A stretch of 46,758 bases of DNA, taken from contig AUXH01000077.1 of the NCBI GenBank assembly GCA_000482145.1, forward strand, positions 1 through 46,758, read 5' to 3'. Made by a program: the position numbers and the translations under genes. Within the stretch, counting starts at the first letter, position 1; every line of letters starts with the position of its first letter. Shown here in pieces: positions 24,369-32,528 of the stretch. The notes beneath the pieces were generated by a model. It had not been told where the DNA came from. It searched no databases and saw nothing but the letters and a program-made list of their open reading frames with translations. Source of the DNA: Strigomonas culicis (lineage: Eukaryota > Euglenozoa > Kinetoplastea > Trypanosomatida > Trypanosomatidae).

Positions 24369-25937
24369 ATGACGACCATTGTGGAGAGGTTGCAAGATGC
24401 CATCGAGAAGGGCGATATTTTAGATTTAGAAGAGGTGATCAGCCAGGCAAAGGCGCTACGGCAGTCCAGCACCCAACGGTCCGCTGCTTTCCAGTCGTAC
24501 GTGACGAGGGCGGAGAAGGACCTACACAACTATCTAGGCCTCTGCAAGTCGTACCTGCGGCCGCTCCGTCGCGCTTGCGAGCAGCTGAGCGAGCGCAGTG
24601 TTTTCGACGCCCTTCTTCGCATCCACAACTTGCCCCCGCATGTTCAGCTGCACATGTACTCGGACATCCGCCGCGCGGAGAGCCTCCGCGAGGACATCGT
24701 GGCGGCGCAGGAGGAGGCCATCCGCGTTCTGGACTGTGACGACTGGCGACTGTTGGACACGTTTTTGGCCGAGAGCGCATGCGTGCTGGAGAATAGGACC
24801 GTCTTGGCGCTCGTGCAGCGGCGCGAGGACCTCATCAAGCGCGAGCGGCGGAAGGCGGCCAGCGTGGGCAGCACGCGCTCGCCGGACGCGTCCCCCCGCG
24901 CCGTCGCGCTCCCAGCCACCCCGTACAGGCGGCGCTACCACGACCCCGAGCTGGACCGGCCCGCCGCCGCGGCGGGTGGTCGCCCTCGCACCCCCTGCCA
25001 GCGCGTGCCGGCGGCCTCCGTCGAGCGGTGCGCCACGCCGACGGCGGAGCGGGCGCGCGGCGCACCGGAGTGCCGGCCGCAGCGGCGCGCTGCCGCCCAC
25101 GCGGACGTGGCGCGCATGGAGGGCGAGGCGCGCGCGCTGCTGGAGACGGCGGAGGGCGCCCACCGCAAGTACTTCTACACGGCGCTGCTACAGCTGGAGG
25201 CGCTGGACAGCTGTCGGGTCCACGGCTGCGCCCCGCTCGACGGCACCGCGTGCAACGCCTTTGCCCTGCCGACGGCGTCCCCGCCGCCGGAAGCGCACGC
25301 GGCGCCCTCCTGCAGCGCGGCCGGCGCCGCCGCGGAGGAGCGCGTGCCCACCGCGCCGCTCGCCGCCGCCCGCGCCGTGGACAGCGCCGCGGTGACGCTG
25401 TCGCCGGAGCGGCAGTGGAGCGTGCCGAGCGCGTTCAACCGCGTCGCGCCGGACGAGGCGGGCGCCCGGCCGGCTCACCCGCTGCCGCGCCCGGGCGTCG
25501 ACGTGGAGGAGGCGGTGGAGCGGCTTCAGCGGTCGCGCGTCGTCGGCCGCGATACGCCGAACGTGTCCCCGATACGCGACAGTACGGGGCTGACGATGCT
25601 GTCGGACGCGCGGGAGGCCGCGTGGGGGCCGCCACCCCCCAGCGCGGCGTCGCGGCTGCGCGCGCCTGACGCACCGCTCGCGCATGTCTTGGAGCCGAGC
25701 GCCGCGCGGCCGCCGGCGGACGCGCCGTGGACGCCGCCCAGCGACGCGGAGGCGCTGCTGCGCCGCCGTCTGCTGGCGAAGGTGCGGGCCGCGGTACAGG
25801 AGGAGGACATCCACAGGAGAGACATCGAGGGCACGGAGGAGTTCGACCGCAGTGTGTTTTTGAACCCCATGGCAGCCCGCATCGCGATGCTGCAGCAGAA
25901 TCTGCTGGACCAGCAATCCTACTTGTTAGAATACTGA
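24369..25937 (+). CDS. Hypothetical protein with helical N-terminus and GC-rich disordered middle
   Basis: The 522-residue protein was not recognised. Residues 1-~165 are predicted helical by eye: charged heptad-like segments such as ERLQDAIEKGDILDLEE, and LGLCKSYLRPLRRACEQL. Residues ~170-450 are Ala/Pro/Arg-rich low complexity with very high GC and many SPxR or TP sites, probably disordered and possibly phosphorylated. The last ~60 residues become ordered again (LRRRLLAKVRAAVQEEDIHRRD... to LLEY), and may be a conserved binding tail. No membrane segment, signal peptide or catalytic motif was found. The ATG at 24369 is the first in frame after pyrimidine tracts. The codon pattern and ordered ends argue that it is a real gene despite the biased middle. 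Confidence 0.8.
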   Translation: MTTIVERLQDAIEKGDILDLEEVISQAKALRQSSTQRSAAFQSYVTRAEKDLHNYLGLCKSYLRPLRRACEQLSERSVFDALLRIHNLPPHVQLHMYSDIRRAESLREDIVAAQEEAIRVLDCDDWRLLDTFLAESACVLENRTVLALVQRREDLIKRERRKAASVGSTRSPDASPRAVALPATPYRRRYHDPELDRPAAAAGGRPRTPCQRVPAASVERCATPTAERARGAPECRPQRRAAAHADVARMEGEARALLETAEGAHRKYFYTALLQLEALDSCRVHGCAPLDGTACNAFALPTASPPPEAHAAPSCSAAGAAAEERVPTAPLAAARAVDSAAVTLSPERQWSVPSAFNRVAPDEAGARPAHPLPRPGVDVEEAVERLQRSRVVGRDTPNVSPIRDSTGLTMLSDAREAAWGPPPPSAASRLRAPDAPLAHVLEPSAARPPADAPWTPPSDAEALLRRRLLAKVRAAVQEEDIHRRDIEGTEEFDRSVFLNPMAARIAMLQQNLLDQQSYLLEY

Positions 25938-26259
25938 GGCGGAGCGCACACTATGCTAGAAGGCAAGGATACCAATAGTCAGAAGGGTGCACAGGATGAA
26001 TACTGGGTGTTGTACAATGTTGTCCTGAATTCTTTATTGAATGGTTAAAGCTGTCTACATCATTCAAAAAACTACAATGCATGATGAACTATGTTCTCTT
26101 CGCTTCCTTGTCTTTTTTTTCCTTTTTTGCTTTTCTCTTCTTACTGAGGTCTGGAACTCGATTATACCTGCATGCAAAATAATACAACCTCTTCCTTTTT
26201 TTACTAGTAGTTTTTTTTTTTCAATCATCAGAAGAGCCAGCAGCACTAAATACTGCCTA
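25938..26259 (+). promoter_or_regulatory. Spacer with polypyrimidine tract and splice acceptor
   Basis: T-rich tracts lie at about 26105-26142 and 26188-26223. The first AG after the second is at 26230-26231, giving a 28-base leader before the ATG at 26260. The open frame that begins at 26041 crosses both tracts and is rejected as coding. Confidence 0.6.
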
Positions 26260-28575
26260 ATGAAATTTTGGGTCAAAACAGTGGTCGACTCGGGCTTGCA
26301 AGAGCAACTCTTCGTGGACGCGAATTCCACAGAAGAGCTCAAGGAGGCTCTTGAGAAGCTCCTCAGCGTATCTATAGAACACATTTCAGTCACGGACTTC
26401 CACGCACAGGTGCTGGACAAGCTAAGCTCCGGGGCAGATATTATAACGGTGCGTGTTCGAACAGCGGCGGCCTCCACCCCGGAGACCGTCGTGCAGTCCA
26501 CTCAGGTCTCGCCCTCGGCGGTGCAGGACAGCACCTCGCTGGAGAACAGCCGGGACATCACCCTCACGGCCCCGAGCAGCCGCGGCGCCGACCGAGACAC
26601 TAGTATGCGCGCTCGTCCCCTGTTCACCCGCGAGGACGAGGAGGGTATCGCAAGTCTGAACAGCTCGCAGAGCCAAGTGAACATCGGCAAGCTAACGTCG
26701 CTCACCGTCTCGGAGTCGCCGTACCCCTCGCGCCGCACGTCCGGCAAGAGCTCCTTCACGGACGCGCCCCTCGTCGACCGTCTGTGGATAAGCCGCGAGG
26801 AGCTCTGCACACTGCTCGACCCCATCTTCAACGACAAGTACAAGTCGGACATTATCGGCTGCTTTGTGCGCGTGCTGGAGCCGGAGGGGTACAGTATATA
26901 CCAAATTATTGATGTGGAGCCGGCCGTCCGGCACTTGGTCCTGGACACCGTCCTCTCGTCGGAGAAGCGGGACATCGACACCGTGAGCAACGCGCCGCCG
27001 GTGAAGGTGGAGGTGAAAGGCTGGATGAAGAAGATGCTCAACTCGTTTCGGACGTTCCCAACCCCTGGCTTTATCGAGGCGAAGCACAGCGACTTGAAGT
27101 CCGCCATCAGCGCGGCGGCGGCGGCGCTGGAGAAGACAGAGTCCATGAACGATTCGCAGACGCCGCCCCAGTCGTCGCCCAGCGCCTCCGGCGCGGCGCT
27201 GAGCCACAACACGAGCCCGTGGCACACGCCCTTGCCGCTCAAGCGCCTCCCGCTGAAGGAAGACACGCCGCCGCTGTTCAACATGACGCGGCGGGTCACC
27301 ACGTCGCACACGCCCAGTGCGGGGCTCCCCAGTATTCGCATTGTCGTCAAGACCAACGACTTGCTGAAGAACGCCCACGTGTGCATTGAGGACAGCCACA
27401 AGAGCTCGCACGACGTTCATGTCGGCCTCTTCGGCACGCGCCAGGCAAACAGCACGAGCAAGAAGGAGCGCTCGTCCGACTTCGCGGGGTGCCACCTGCT
27501 GCTGAACGCCATCGGCTCCACCGGCATTGAGAGGGACCGCGACATCACCGACAAGGGCTATCACATGTTTGGGGTGCCCTTTCCGTGGAACAACGGGTTT
27601 CTCGCGGTCGGCCAGCGGCATCCCCTGCAGAGCCATTTTTTCACGCACACGAAGGAGGACGGGGCGCTGGTGCAGGACTTTTGTCTGCTGCATGGCGAGA
27701 CGGTCGACTTCTTGGAGGAGTGCGGGCTGACGTCCCTGCCCATTCCCATGTGGGCCCAAAACGAGGCGCGCGACCCGATTATCGTGGATGTGAAAATGTT
27801 CCCCCACCACGGCAAGCTACACGCCTTCTACGTGATCTGCTTTAACGTAAAGGACATGAGCTGTTCACGGTCGTCCGTCGTCGCCAATCCGCCGACTACG
27901 TCGAAAGCTTCCCGCAAAGAGGGCCGCGCGAGTCTGCGGACTAGCCAAACGTTCCCGCAGGAGACTGTCCTTACGGAGAGCTTCAGTGGCACCATGAATC
28001 AGGTGGATGCCTTGACGCTCATCGGTGCGCAGTCCATGGCGAGCAGTTTTGATGAGACGATGTTTCTATCGAGCGTATCGTCGCCGCCCAAACTGAAGTT
28101 TGCGCTCGCCCATGCAGTCAGCCGCGACGGGAAGGTCTGGACGATTAAGAATGAAAAGGAGCCTATTATACAATCACTTATGCGTCCGCCCAAGTATGAT
28201 GCCATCAGCGCATTCATTCCACTGAAAAACACGGAAGGGACTGATGGACTCTGCTTGTGTGTGTACACACCGGATAGCACCACGAAGCTGCGTGTAGCGC
28301 CTCTTCTTACACCCAGTGCGACAGGCTCCGAGCCGACCAACCCGTTTCATTTCTTGATCAACACGAGTGAAACAAGTGATAGCACCAAGTGGAGGCGCGC
28401 AAACTATGCACTCTCCTTCTCAACTGATCCAGAGAAACTGAAGGACCACCTAAAAACGATCTCCTTCTTTGTGCATAAGGGATGTTTCTTTCTCGGCACG
28501 GTTCATCGATCTGTCTCGACGAAGCTTGTAGTGTGCACGACCCCATTGCAGTACGTGGAGGAAGAGGACAGCTAA
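26260..28575 (+). CDS. Conserved hypothetical protein with Plus3-like segment
   Basis: 771 residues from the ATG just after the likely splice acceptor. Residues 1-68 alternate strands and a helix (FWVKTVVDSG...ITVRVR), possibly a small ubiquitin-like fold. Residues ~72-170 are Ser/Thr-rich. Residues ~175-235 (WISREELCTLLDPIF, then GCFVRVLEPEGYSIYQIIDVE) resemble the Plus3 domain of RTF1, with its GCFVR signature at 200-204 and following Y..I strand; this is my reading, not a search. From about 360 to the end lie beta-rich blocks with a SRDGKVWT motif and GVPFPWNNGF, reminiscent of five-bladed propellers of the GH43/32 type, but no catalytic acids can be assigned. No signal peptide or membrane span. 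Function is not known; a chromatin or transcription link is possible only if the Plus3 match holds. Confidence 0.8.
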   Translation: MKFWVKTVVDSGLQEQLFVDANSTEELKEALEKLLSVSIEHISVTDFHAQVLDKLSSGADIITVRVRTAAASTPETVVQSTQVSPSAVQDSTSLENSRDITLTAPSSRGADRDTSMRARPLFTREDEEGIASLNSSQSQVNIGKLTSLTVSESPYPSRRTSGKSSFTDAPLVDRLWISREELCTLLDPIFNDKYKSDIIGCFVRVLEPEGYSIYQIIDVEPAVRHLVLDTVLSSEKRDIDTVSNAPPVKVEVKGWMKKMLNSFRTFPTPGFIEAKHSDLKSAISAAAAALEKTESMNDSQTPPQSSPSASGAALSHNTSPWHTPLPLKRLPLKEDTPPLFNMTRRVTTSHTPSAGLPSIRIVVKTNDLLKNAHVCIEDSHKSSHDVHVGLFGTRQANSTSKKERSSDFAGCHLLLNAIGSTGIERDRDITDKGYHMFGVPFPWNNGFLAVGQRHPLQSHFFTHTKEDGALVQDFCLLHGETVDFLEECGLTSLPIPMWAQNEARDPIIVDVKMFPHHGKLHAFYVICFNVKDMSCSRSSVVANPPTTSKASRKEGRASLRTSQTFPQETVLTESFSGTMNQVDALTLIGAQSMASSFDETMFLSSVSSPPKLKFALAHAVSRDGKVWTIKNEKEPIIQSLMRPPKYDAISAFIPLKNTEGTDGLCLCVYTPDSTTKLRVAPLLTPSATGSEPTNPFHFLINTSETSDSTKWRRANYALSFSTDPEKLKDHLKTISFFVHKGCFFLGTVHRSVSTKLVVCTTPLQYVEEEDS

Positions 28576-29189
28576 CGTCTGGTTTGTCTTCAGCTTGCGA
28601 AGATCCTGCGGTCAATTTTATAGAGTACACTTTACACAAAGCAGATTTCTCTCTTCTTTTTTTTGTTTCGTGTTATACTTCTTGCTGTTGTGTACGTTTT
28701 TTCCCCCCTTTCTCTTCGTGTCTGTTTTCCAATGTAAAGATGAACGCAATCTAGCTGTACATTGTTTTTTTTAACCCTATTATTGTTTTTCCTCTATGTA
28801 AATCTGACCGTTTTGATTCATTTGTCTGTGCGCACGAGTGAAGAGTGCATTATATCATGCATACAAATGCAAACGTACAGCTCATCACGGTCCACAACAA
28901 ATAAGAAGCATGCTTATGCTCCTCGAATTCCACTTTCCCACTGTGCAACGGATACCATAGCTGTGTGTGATGTCTATGTATCAACGTATCGTGGTTAGGC
29001 CACATGCCAATGCGTCCTCTCTCTCTCTCGACCGCTTTTGTTTTTTAGCTCTTGTGTTTCTTCAGTTGTTCTCTTGTTTCCTACCCTTTTTGAATCAAGA
29101 GACGAGCTGTTTCTTTTTTTTAATTATAAATTCATTTACTTTCCTCCCTTTTCATTGCTGTCTCCCCCACACGGTACGTCGTGCACAAG
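28576..29189 (+). other. Intergenic spacer, Plus3-like gene to kinase
   Basis: AT-rich, no gene recognised. Pyrimidine tracts occur at about 28645-28720, 29018-29065 and 29070-29092. A later tract (29141-29170) ends CTCCCCCACACGG. Candidate acceptor AGs are at 29047-29048, 29063-29064 and 29188-29189; the last would leave no 5' UTR before the ATG at 29190 apart from the spliced leader. Confidence 0.6.
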
Positions 29190-30161
29190 ATGAACAATTT
29201 TGAAGGCCGCCTGGACGCGACGGACATGAAGGCGATCGGCACGACGTACACCCCGGAGGAGCTCCTCGGCGAGGGCACGTACGGCATCGTCTTCAAGGCG
29301 CGGAACTTGGCCACCGGCGCCTCCTACGCGATCAAGAAGCTTCGCCTGGATGGGCTCAGCGAGGGCGTGCCCGCCACGACCATCCGCGAGGTGACGCTGC
29401 TGCACAACCTGAGCAACCACCCGAACGTGGTGCGCCTGCTGGATGTGCTCTGCGAGCACCACCGCGTGTACCTCGTGTTCGAGCTGCTGAAGGAGGACCT
29501 CCGCGCCTTCATCCGCCGCCACCGCCCCCCTAGCTCGCAGAAGCCGATGGGCGGGTCCACCCTGCCGCTGCCCGTGGTGCGCGACTTCACGCGTCAGATG
29601 TTGCACGCCCTGTGTAGCTGCCACAACAGTCGCATCATCCACCGCGATCTGAAGCCCGGGAACATTCTCATCTCGGACTACAAGGACAAGCAGACGGGCG
29701 ATACGCGGTTCAGCGTGAAGCTGGCCGACTTTGGGCTGGCGCGCACCTTCGAGATGTCGCTGCAGACCTACACGCACGAGGTCATGACGCTGTGGTACCG
29801 CTCCCCCGAAATCATTCTCGGCGAGCGTCACTACACACCAGCGGCGGATGTGTGGTCGGTCGGCTGCATTGTGGCGGAGATGGTGTTGGGCTACTCCCTC
29901 TTCCGCGGCGAGAACTCGCGCGACCAGCTGGACAAGGTGTTCTATGTAGTCGGCACGCCCACGGAGGAGACGTGGCCGGGTGTGACGAAGCTGCCCGGCT
30001 ACGACAACACGTTCAAGATCTATCGTGTGGCACCACTGTCGCAGCGGCTGCCGGACTATGACAAGAAGGCAGCGGAGTTCATCGCCTACTTGCTGGTAGC
30101 AAACCCTAGGAACCGCCCCACCATTCCGAACATCCTGAAGCACCCCTTCTTGCAGGACTAG
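29190..30161 (+). CDS. CDK-family (cdc2-related) protein kinase
   Basis: The 323-residue protein is almost entirely kinase domain and looks active: Gly loop GEGTYG (27-32, with Thr30 and Tyr31 equivalent to the inhibitory CDK sites), catalytic K49, HRDLKPGN (151-158), DFG (180-182) and activation-loop T195 in YTHEVMTLWYRSPE. The PSTAIRE helix reads PATTIRE (61-67), a conservative change, so cyclin dependence is likely. Two insertions relative to CDK2 are visible: about 12 residues between helices D and E (around 112-126) and about 9 between HRD and DFG (around 163-174). By position next to calpain-like genes it may correspond to CRK6 of trypanosomatids, but that rests on recalled gene order, so no symbol is given. 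I use the ATG at 29190. Confidence 0.9.
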   Translation: MNNFEGRLDATDMKAIGTTYTPEELLGEGTYGIVFKARNLATGASYAIKKLRLDGLSEGVPATTIREVTLLHNLSNHPNVVRLLDVLCEHHRVYLVFELLKEDLRAFIRRHRPPSSQKPMGGSTLPLPVVRDFTRQMLHALCSCHNSRIIHRDLKPGNILISDYKDKQTGDTRFSVKLADFGLARTFEMSLQTYTHEVMTLWYRSPEIILGERHYTPAADVWSVGCIVAEMVLGYSLFRGENSRDQLDKVFYVVGTPTEETWPGVTKLPGYDNTFKIYRVAPLSQRLPDYDKKAAEFIAYLLVANPRNRPTIPNILKHPFLQD

Positions 30162-30631
30162 GACGGATGAGCGGAGCGTCCGCGATGGCGTGTGGGAGCG
30201 TCACGCTCGACGGTACGCAAACAGTAGCCCCTCGAGAAGCATCAGCAGGCGCACGTGTACGTGCAGCATAGTAGTCCCCTGTGACGCGTACAGCTTCTGC
30301 GTCGGCGGAAGAACGTACACAAACTTTCTCTCTTTTCGTTGTTTCCTTTTTTATTCGGACTCATGTTGTGTGTATATAGAAGAAGCGCATGTAGATGGCA
30401 CGTGTTTACTTTTTTTCTTCGTTGTTTACTGTATTTCAGTTTACTACTACCACATCTACTAAAGGTTGCGCCCGAACACCGCCTTTTCTTGTTCGGTTGT
30501 TGTCGGTGATAAGTGAGGCGTTGCGATGCTCTCGATCGCTCTTTTGCATCTGGTATGGTGTCTTTCCTGTACTCTGTTCTTCCGGCCAAGATCTAGGGAT
30601 TAAAGTACATACACACACACGTAACCTACCT
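30162..30631 (+). other. Intergenic spacer, kinase to RING-PHD gene
   Basis: Mixed composition with a T-rich tract at 30405-30437 and AG at 30438-30439, a plausible splice acceptor giving a ~190-base leader; another AG follows a CT stretch near 30590. No ATG in the frame of the next gene lies between the acceptor and 30632. A short ACACACACAC run is just upstream of the start. Confidence 0.6.
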
Positions 30632-32113
30632 ATGGCGGTGGTAGACAAGGATGAGGACTACGCGAACATATGCGGCATCTGCTTTACCGACGTGGACCCG
30701 GTGGAGAACCCGCGCGGCCGCCTGAACTCCTGTAATCACCTCTTCTGTTCCTATTGTATCAAGGAGTGGGCAAAGGCCACCAACGTGTGCCCGAGCTGCA
30801 AGGCGTTGTTTACGCGCATATACACACAGCGTGCAGATGCAGCGGAGGAGGAGGAGACAAAGGTACGGCGCCGCAACTACCGCGCGTGGGAGGAGGACGC
30901 GGACCTCGACGGCTCGCTGTCCGAGGACTCAGCGGAGTACTCTGGCCCACAGGTCCTCTGTGACGTGTGCCGTGAGGGGCACGGCGCCGTGCGGATGATC
31001 ATGTGCGACCGGCGACAGTGCACCTACACGGCGCACTTGGAGTGCATCGGCCTGCAGAACCGACCGTTGACCTTCCTCTGCTCGGCGTGCTCCGTCAGCA
31101 CGCCGACTGCTTCTGCGGGTGCACCCACGGTTGTGCCCCCCTCCGCCTCCTCGCCCGTGACCGCGGATGCGATAAGCGACTGCGCGTCCACCCCAGTGGC
31201 GCCACCGCCGCCGCCGGCGCGGCCGGCTCGCGCGGCCGCCAAGGCACCGGTGCGCACTCCGATATCCGGTCAAGCGGGTGCGCGGGCCGCCGGCCGCACC
31301 GCGCAGCCCTCGGCCTCCCAGCAGGCGCCGCGCGCCACGGAGGCTCTCCCCCCGCCGCTGCCGGAGGGGCCGGTGGATTTTTCCAAGTTCCATTTAACGA
31401 CCCCTCCGATGCCGCCAGGCACGAGGAGCCGTCCGCCTGCGGACAGTAACGGGGCGGATGCGGAGGATGGGGATCTGTACTTCCTGAAGCCCACGGCGCA
31501 CAGTGCAAAGGCCCAGAAGCACTTTCACCAGCAGACGCAGGCGCAGCTGCATGTCTCGCAGCAGCGGCAGCAGCTGCGCGAGGCCAACGTCCGTCGCATG
31601 TACGAGAACAGAGATTACAGCGCCATACTGGAGCAGCACAAGAGCGGGCCGCACCGGTCCTTGCCACATGCGGCCACAAAACGTGGGCGCCGCGGGGATG
31701 TGCAGCAGGAGAACGTCACGGAGATTGCCCACATTGATGGCCTTCTCGGAGACGAGAGGGACCGCCAGCGGATGGAGGAAAAAATGACCCATGAGTGGGC
31801 AGCGGCGATGCTCCCGGTGCTCCGCCGCAAGCACGACCTGGAGGGCTCGCGGCTGCGGCTCAACGCATCCGGCGACGTCGATCGCGCGGCGCCGCTCAGC
31901 GCGATGCAGGTGGAGGCGCGCGAGTCCGCACTGTGGCAGAAGGCGCTGGAGCAGGCCCGACCCATGGCGCAGCAGAAGATAAAGGAGCAGCTGTACGGCT
32001 TGCGGAAGCGGAAGCAGGAGCTCCTTAATGCACAGGCACAACGGGAAGCGGCCGCACTGGCGAAGCTGGCGCGTGTGATTGCACTCCACAGGGAAAGAAC
32101 CGCTCCCCGGTGA
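30632..32113 (+). CDS. RING-PHD protein, probable E3 ubiquitin ligase
   Basis: 493 residues. A C3HC4 RING finger occupies residues 14-56 (C14, C17, C34, H36, C39, C42, C53, C56). An acidic spacer leads to a PHD-type Cys4-His-Cys3 finger at 110-153 (C110, C113, C125, C130, H135, C138, C150, C153). This RING-then-PHD order is that of PHRF1-like nuclear proteins. RING fingers recruit ubiquitin-conjugating enzymes, while PHD fingers often read histone tails, so a chromatin-linked ligase is plausible. The middle (about 155-290) is Pro/Ala-rich and disordered; the C-terminal ~200 residues are charged and helical. The frame is open further upstream from 30395, but that part lacks coding character and crosses a splice acceptor, so the ATG at 30632 is preferred. 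Confidence 0.85.
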   Translation: MAVVDKDEDYANICGICFTDVDPVENPRGRLNSCNHLFCSYCIKEWAKATNVCPSCKALFTRIYTQRADAAEEEETKVRRRNYRAWEEDADLDGSLSEDSAEYSGPQVLCDVCREGHGAVRMIMCDRRQCTYTAHLECIGLQNRPLTFLCSACSVSTPTASAGAPTVVPPSASSPVTADAISDCASTPVAPPPPPARPARAAAKAPVRTPISGQAGARAAGRTAQPSASQQAPRATEALPPPLPEGPVDFSKFHLTTPPMPPGTRSRPPADSNGADAEDGDLYFLKPTAHSAKAQKHFHQQTQAQLHVSQQRQQLREANVRRMYENRDYSAILEQHKSGPHRSLPHAATKRGRRGDVQQENVTEIAHIDGLLGDERDRQRMEEKMTHEWAAAMLPVLRRKHDLEGSRLRLNASGDVDRAAPLSAMQVEARESALWQKALEQARPMAQQKIKEQLYGLRKRKQELLNAQAQREAAALAKLARVIALHRERTAPR

Positions 32114-32528
32114 TAGCAGCAGACGGCCACAGACAGGCTTGCCCATTGCTGCATCATTCTGTTGTTATTGAATGCTAATCACCTCTCACTGAAGACAGGT
32201 GTGTTTAATACTCTCCTGTGTATTATTATTATCCTTATTGGACTGGTTGTCATGCGTACAATTTGCATCTGAGAAGATTTTTGCGCAAAGAACACACACA
32301 CATACATACAAACAAACCCACTGCTATTCTAGTGAACAAATTCGCGTGAACAGGAGGCGGCAGAAGGTGTTAAAATTTATTTGTAGTTGTGTAGCTGCTC
32401 CCCTCTGTGCAACCTCTTTTTGTTTCCCTTTATCCCTCTTCTGACATGCATGATGCGGAGCTCACTTACCAAAACATAGATACGCAATACACATCAATCA
32501 TAGTAAAACAATACACCAAGCGCTTCTC
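32114..32528 (+). other. Intergenic spacer, RING-PHD gene to SMU1-like gene
   Basis: AT-rich, no gene seen. A short ACACACACACATACATACA run lies near 32291-32310. The pyrimidine tract at about 32401-32441 is followed by AG at 32458-32459, a likely splice acceptor leaving about 69 bases before the ATG at 32529. Confidence 0.6.

Noticed and set aside
26041..26259. N-terminal extension of the Plus3-like gene
   Set aside because: It runs through T-rich tracts and a splice acceptor at 26230-26231, and its residues (FFFLFCFSLL type) reflect T-runs.
30395..30631. N-terminal extension of the RING-PHD gene
   Set aside because: It crosses a pyrimidine tract with AG at 30438-30439 and includes a translated ACAC run; no in-frame ATG after the acceptor precedes 30632.
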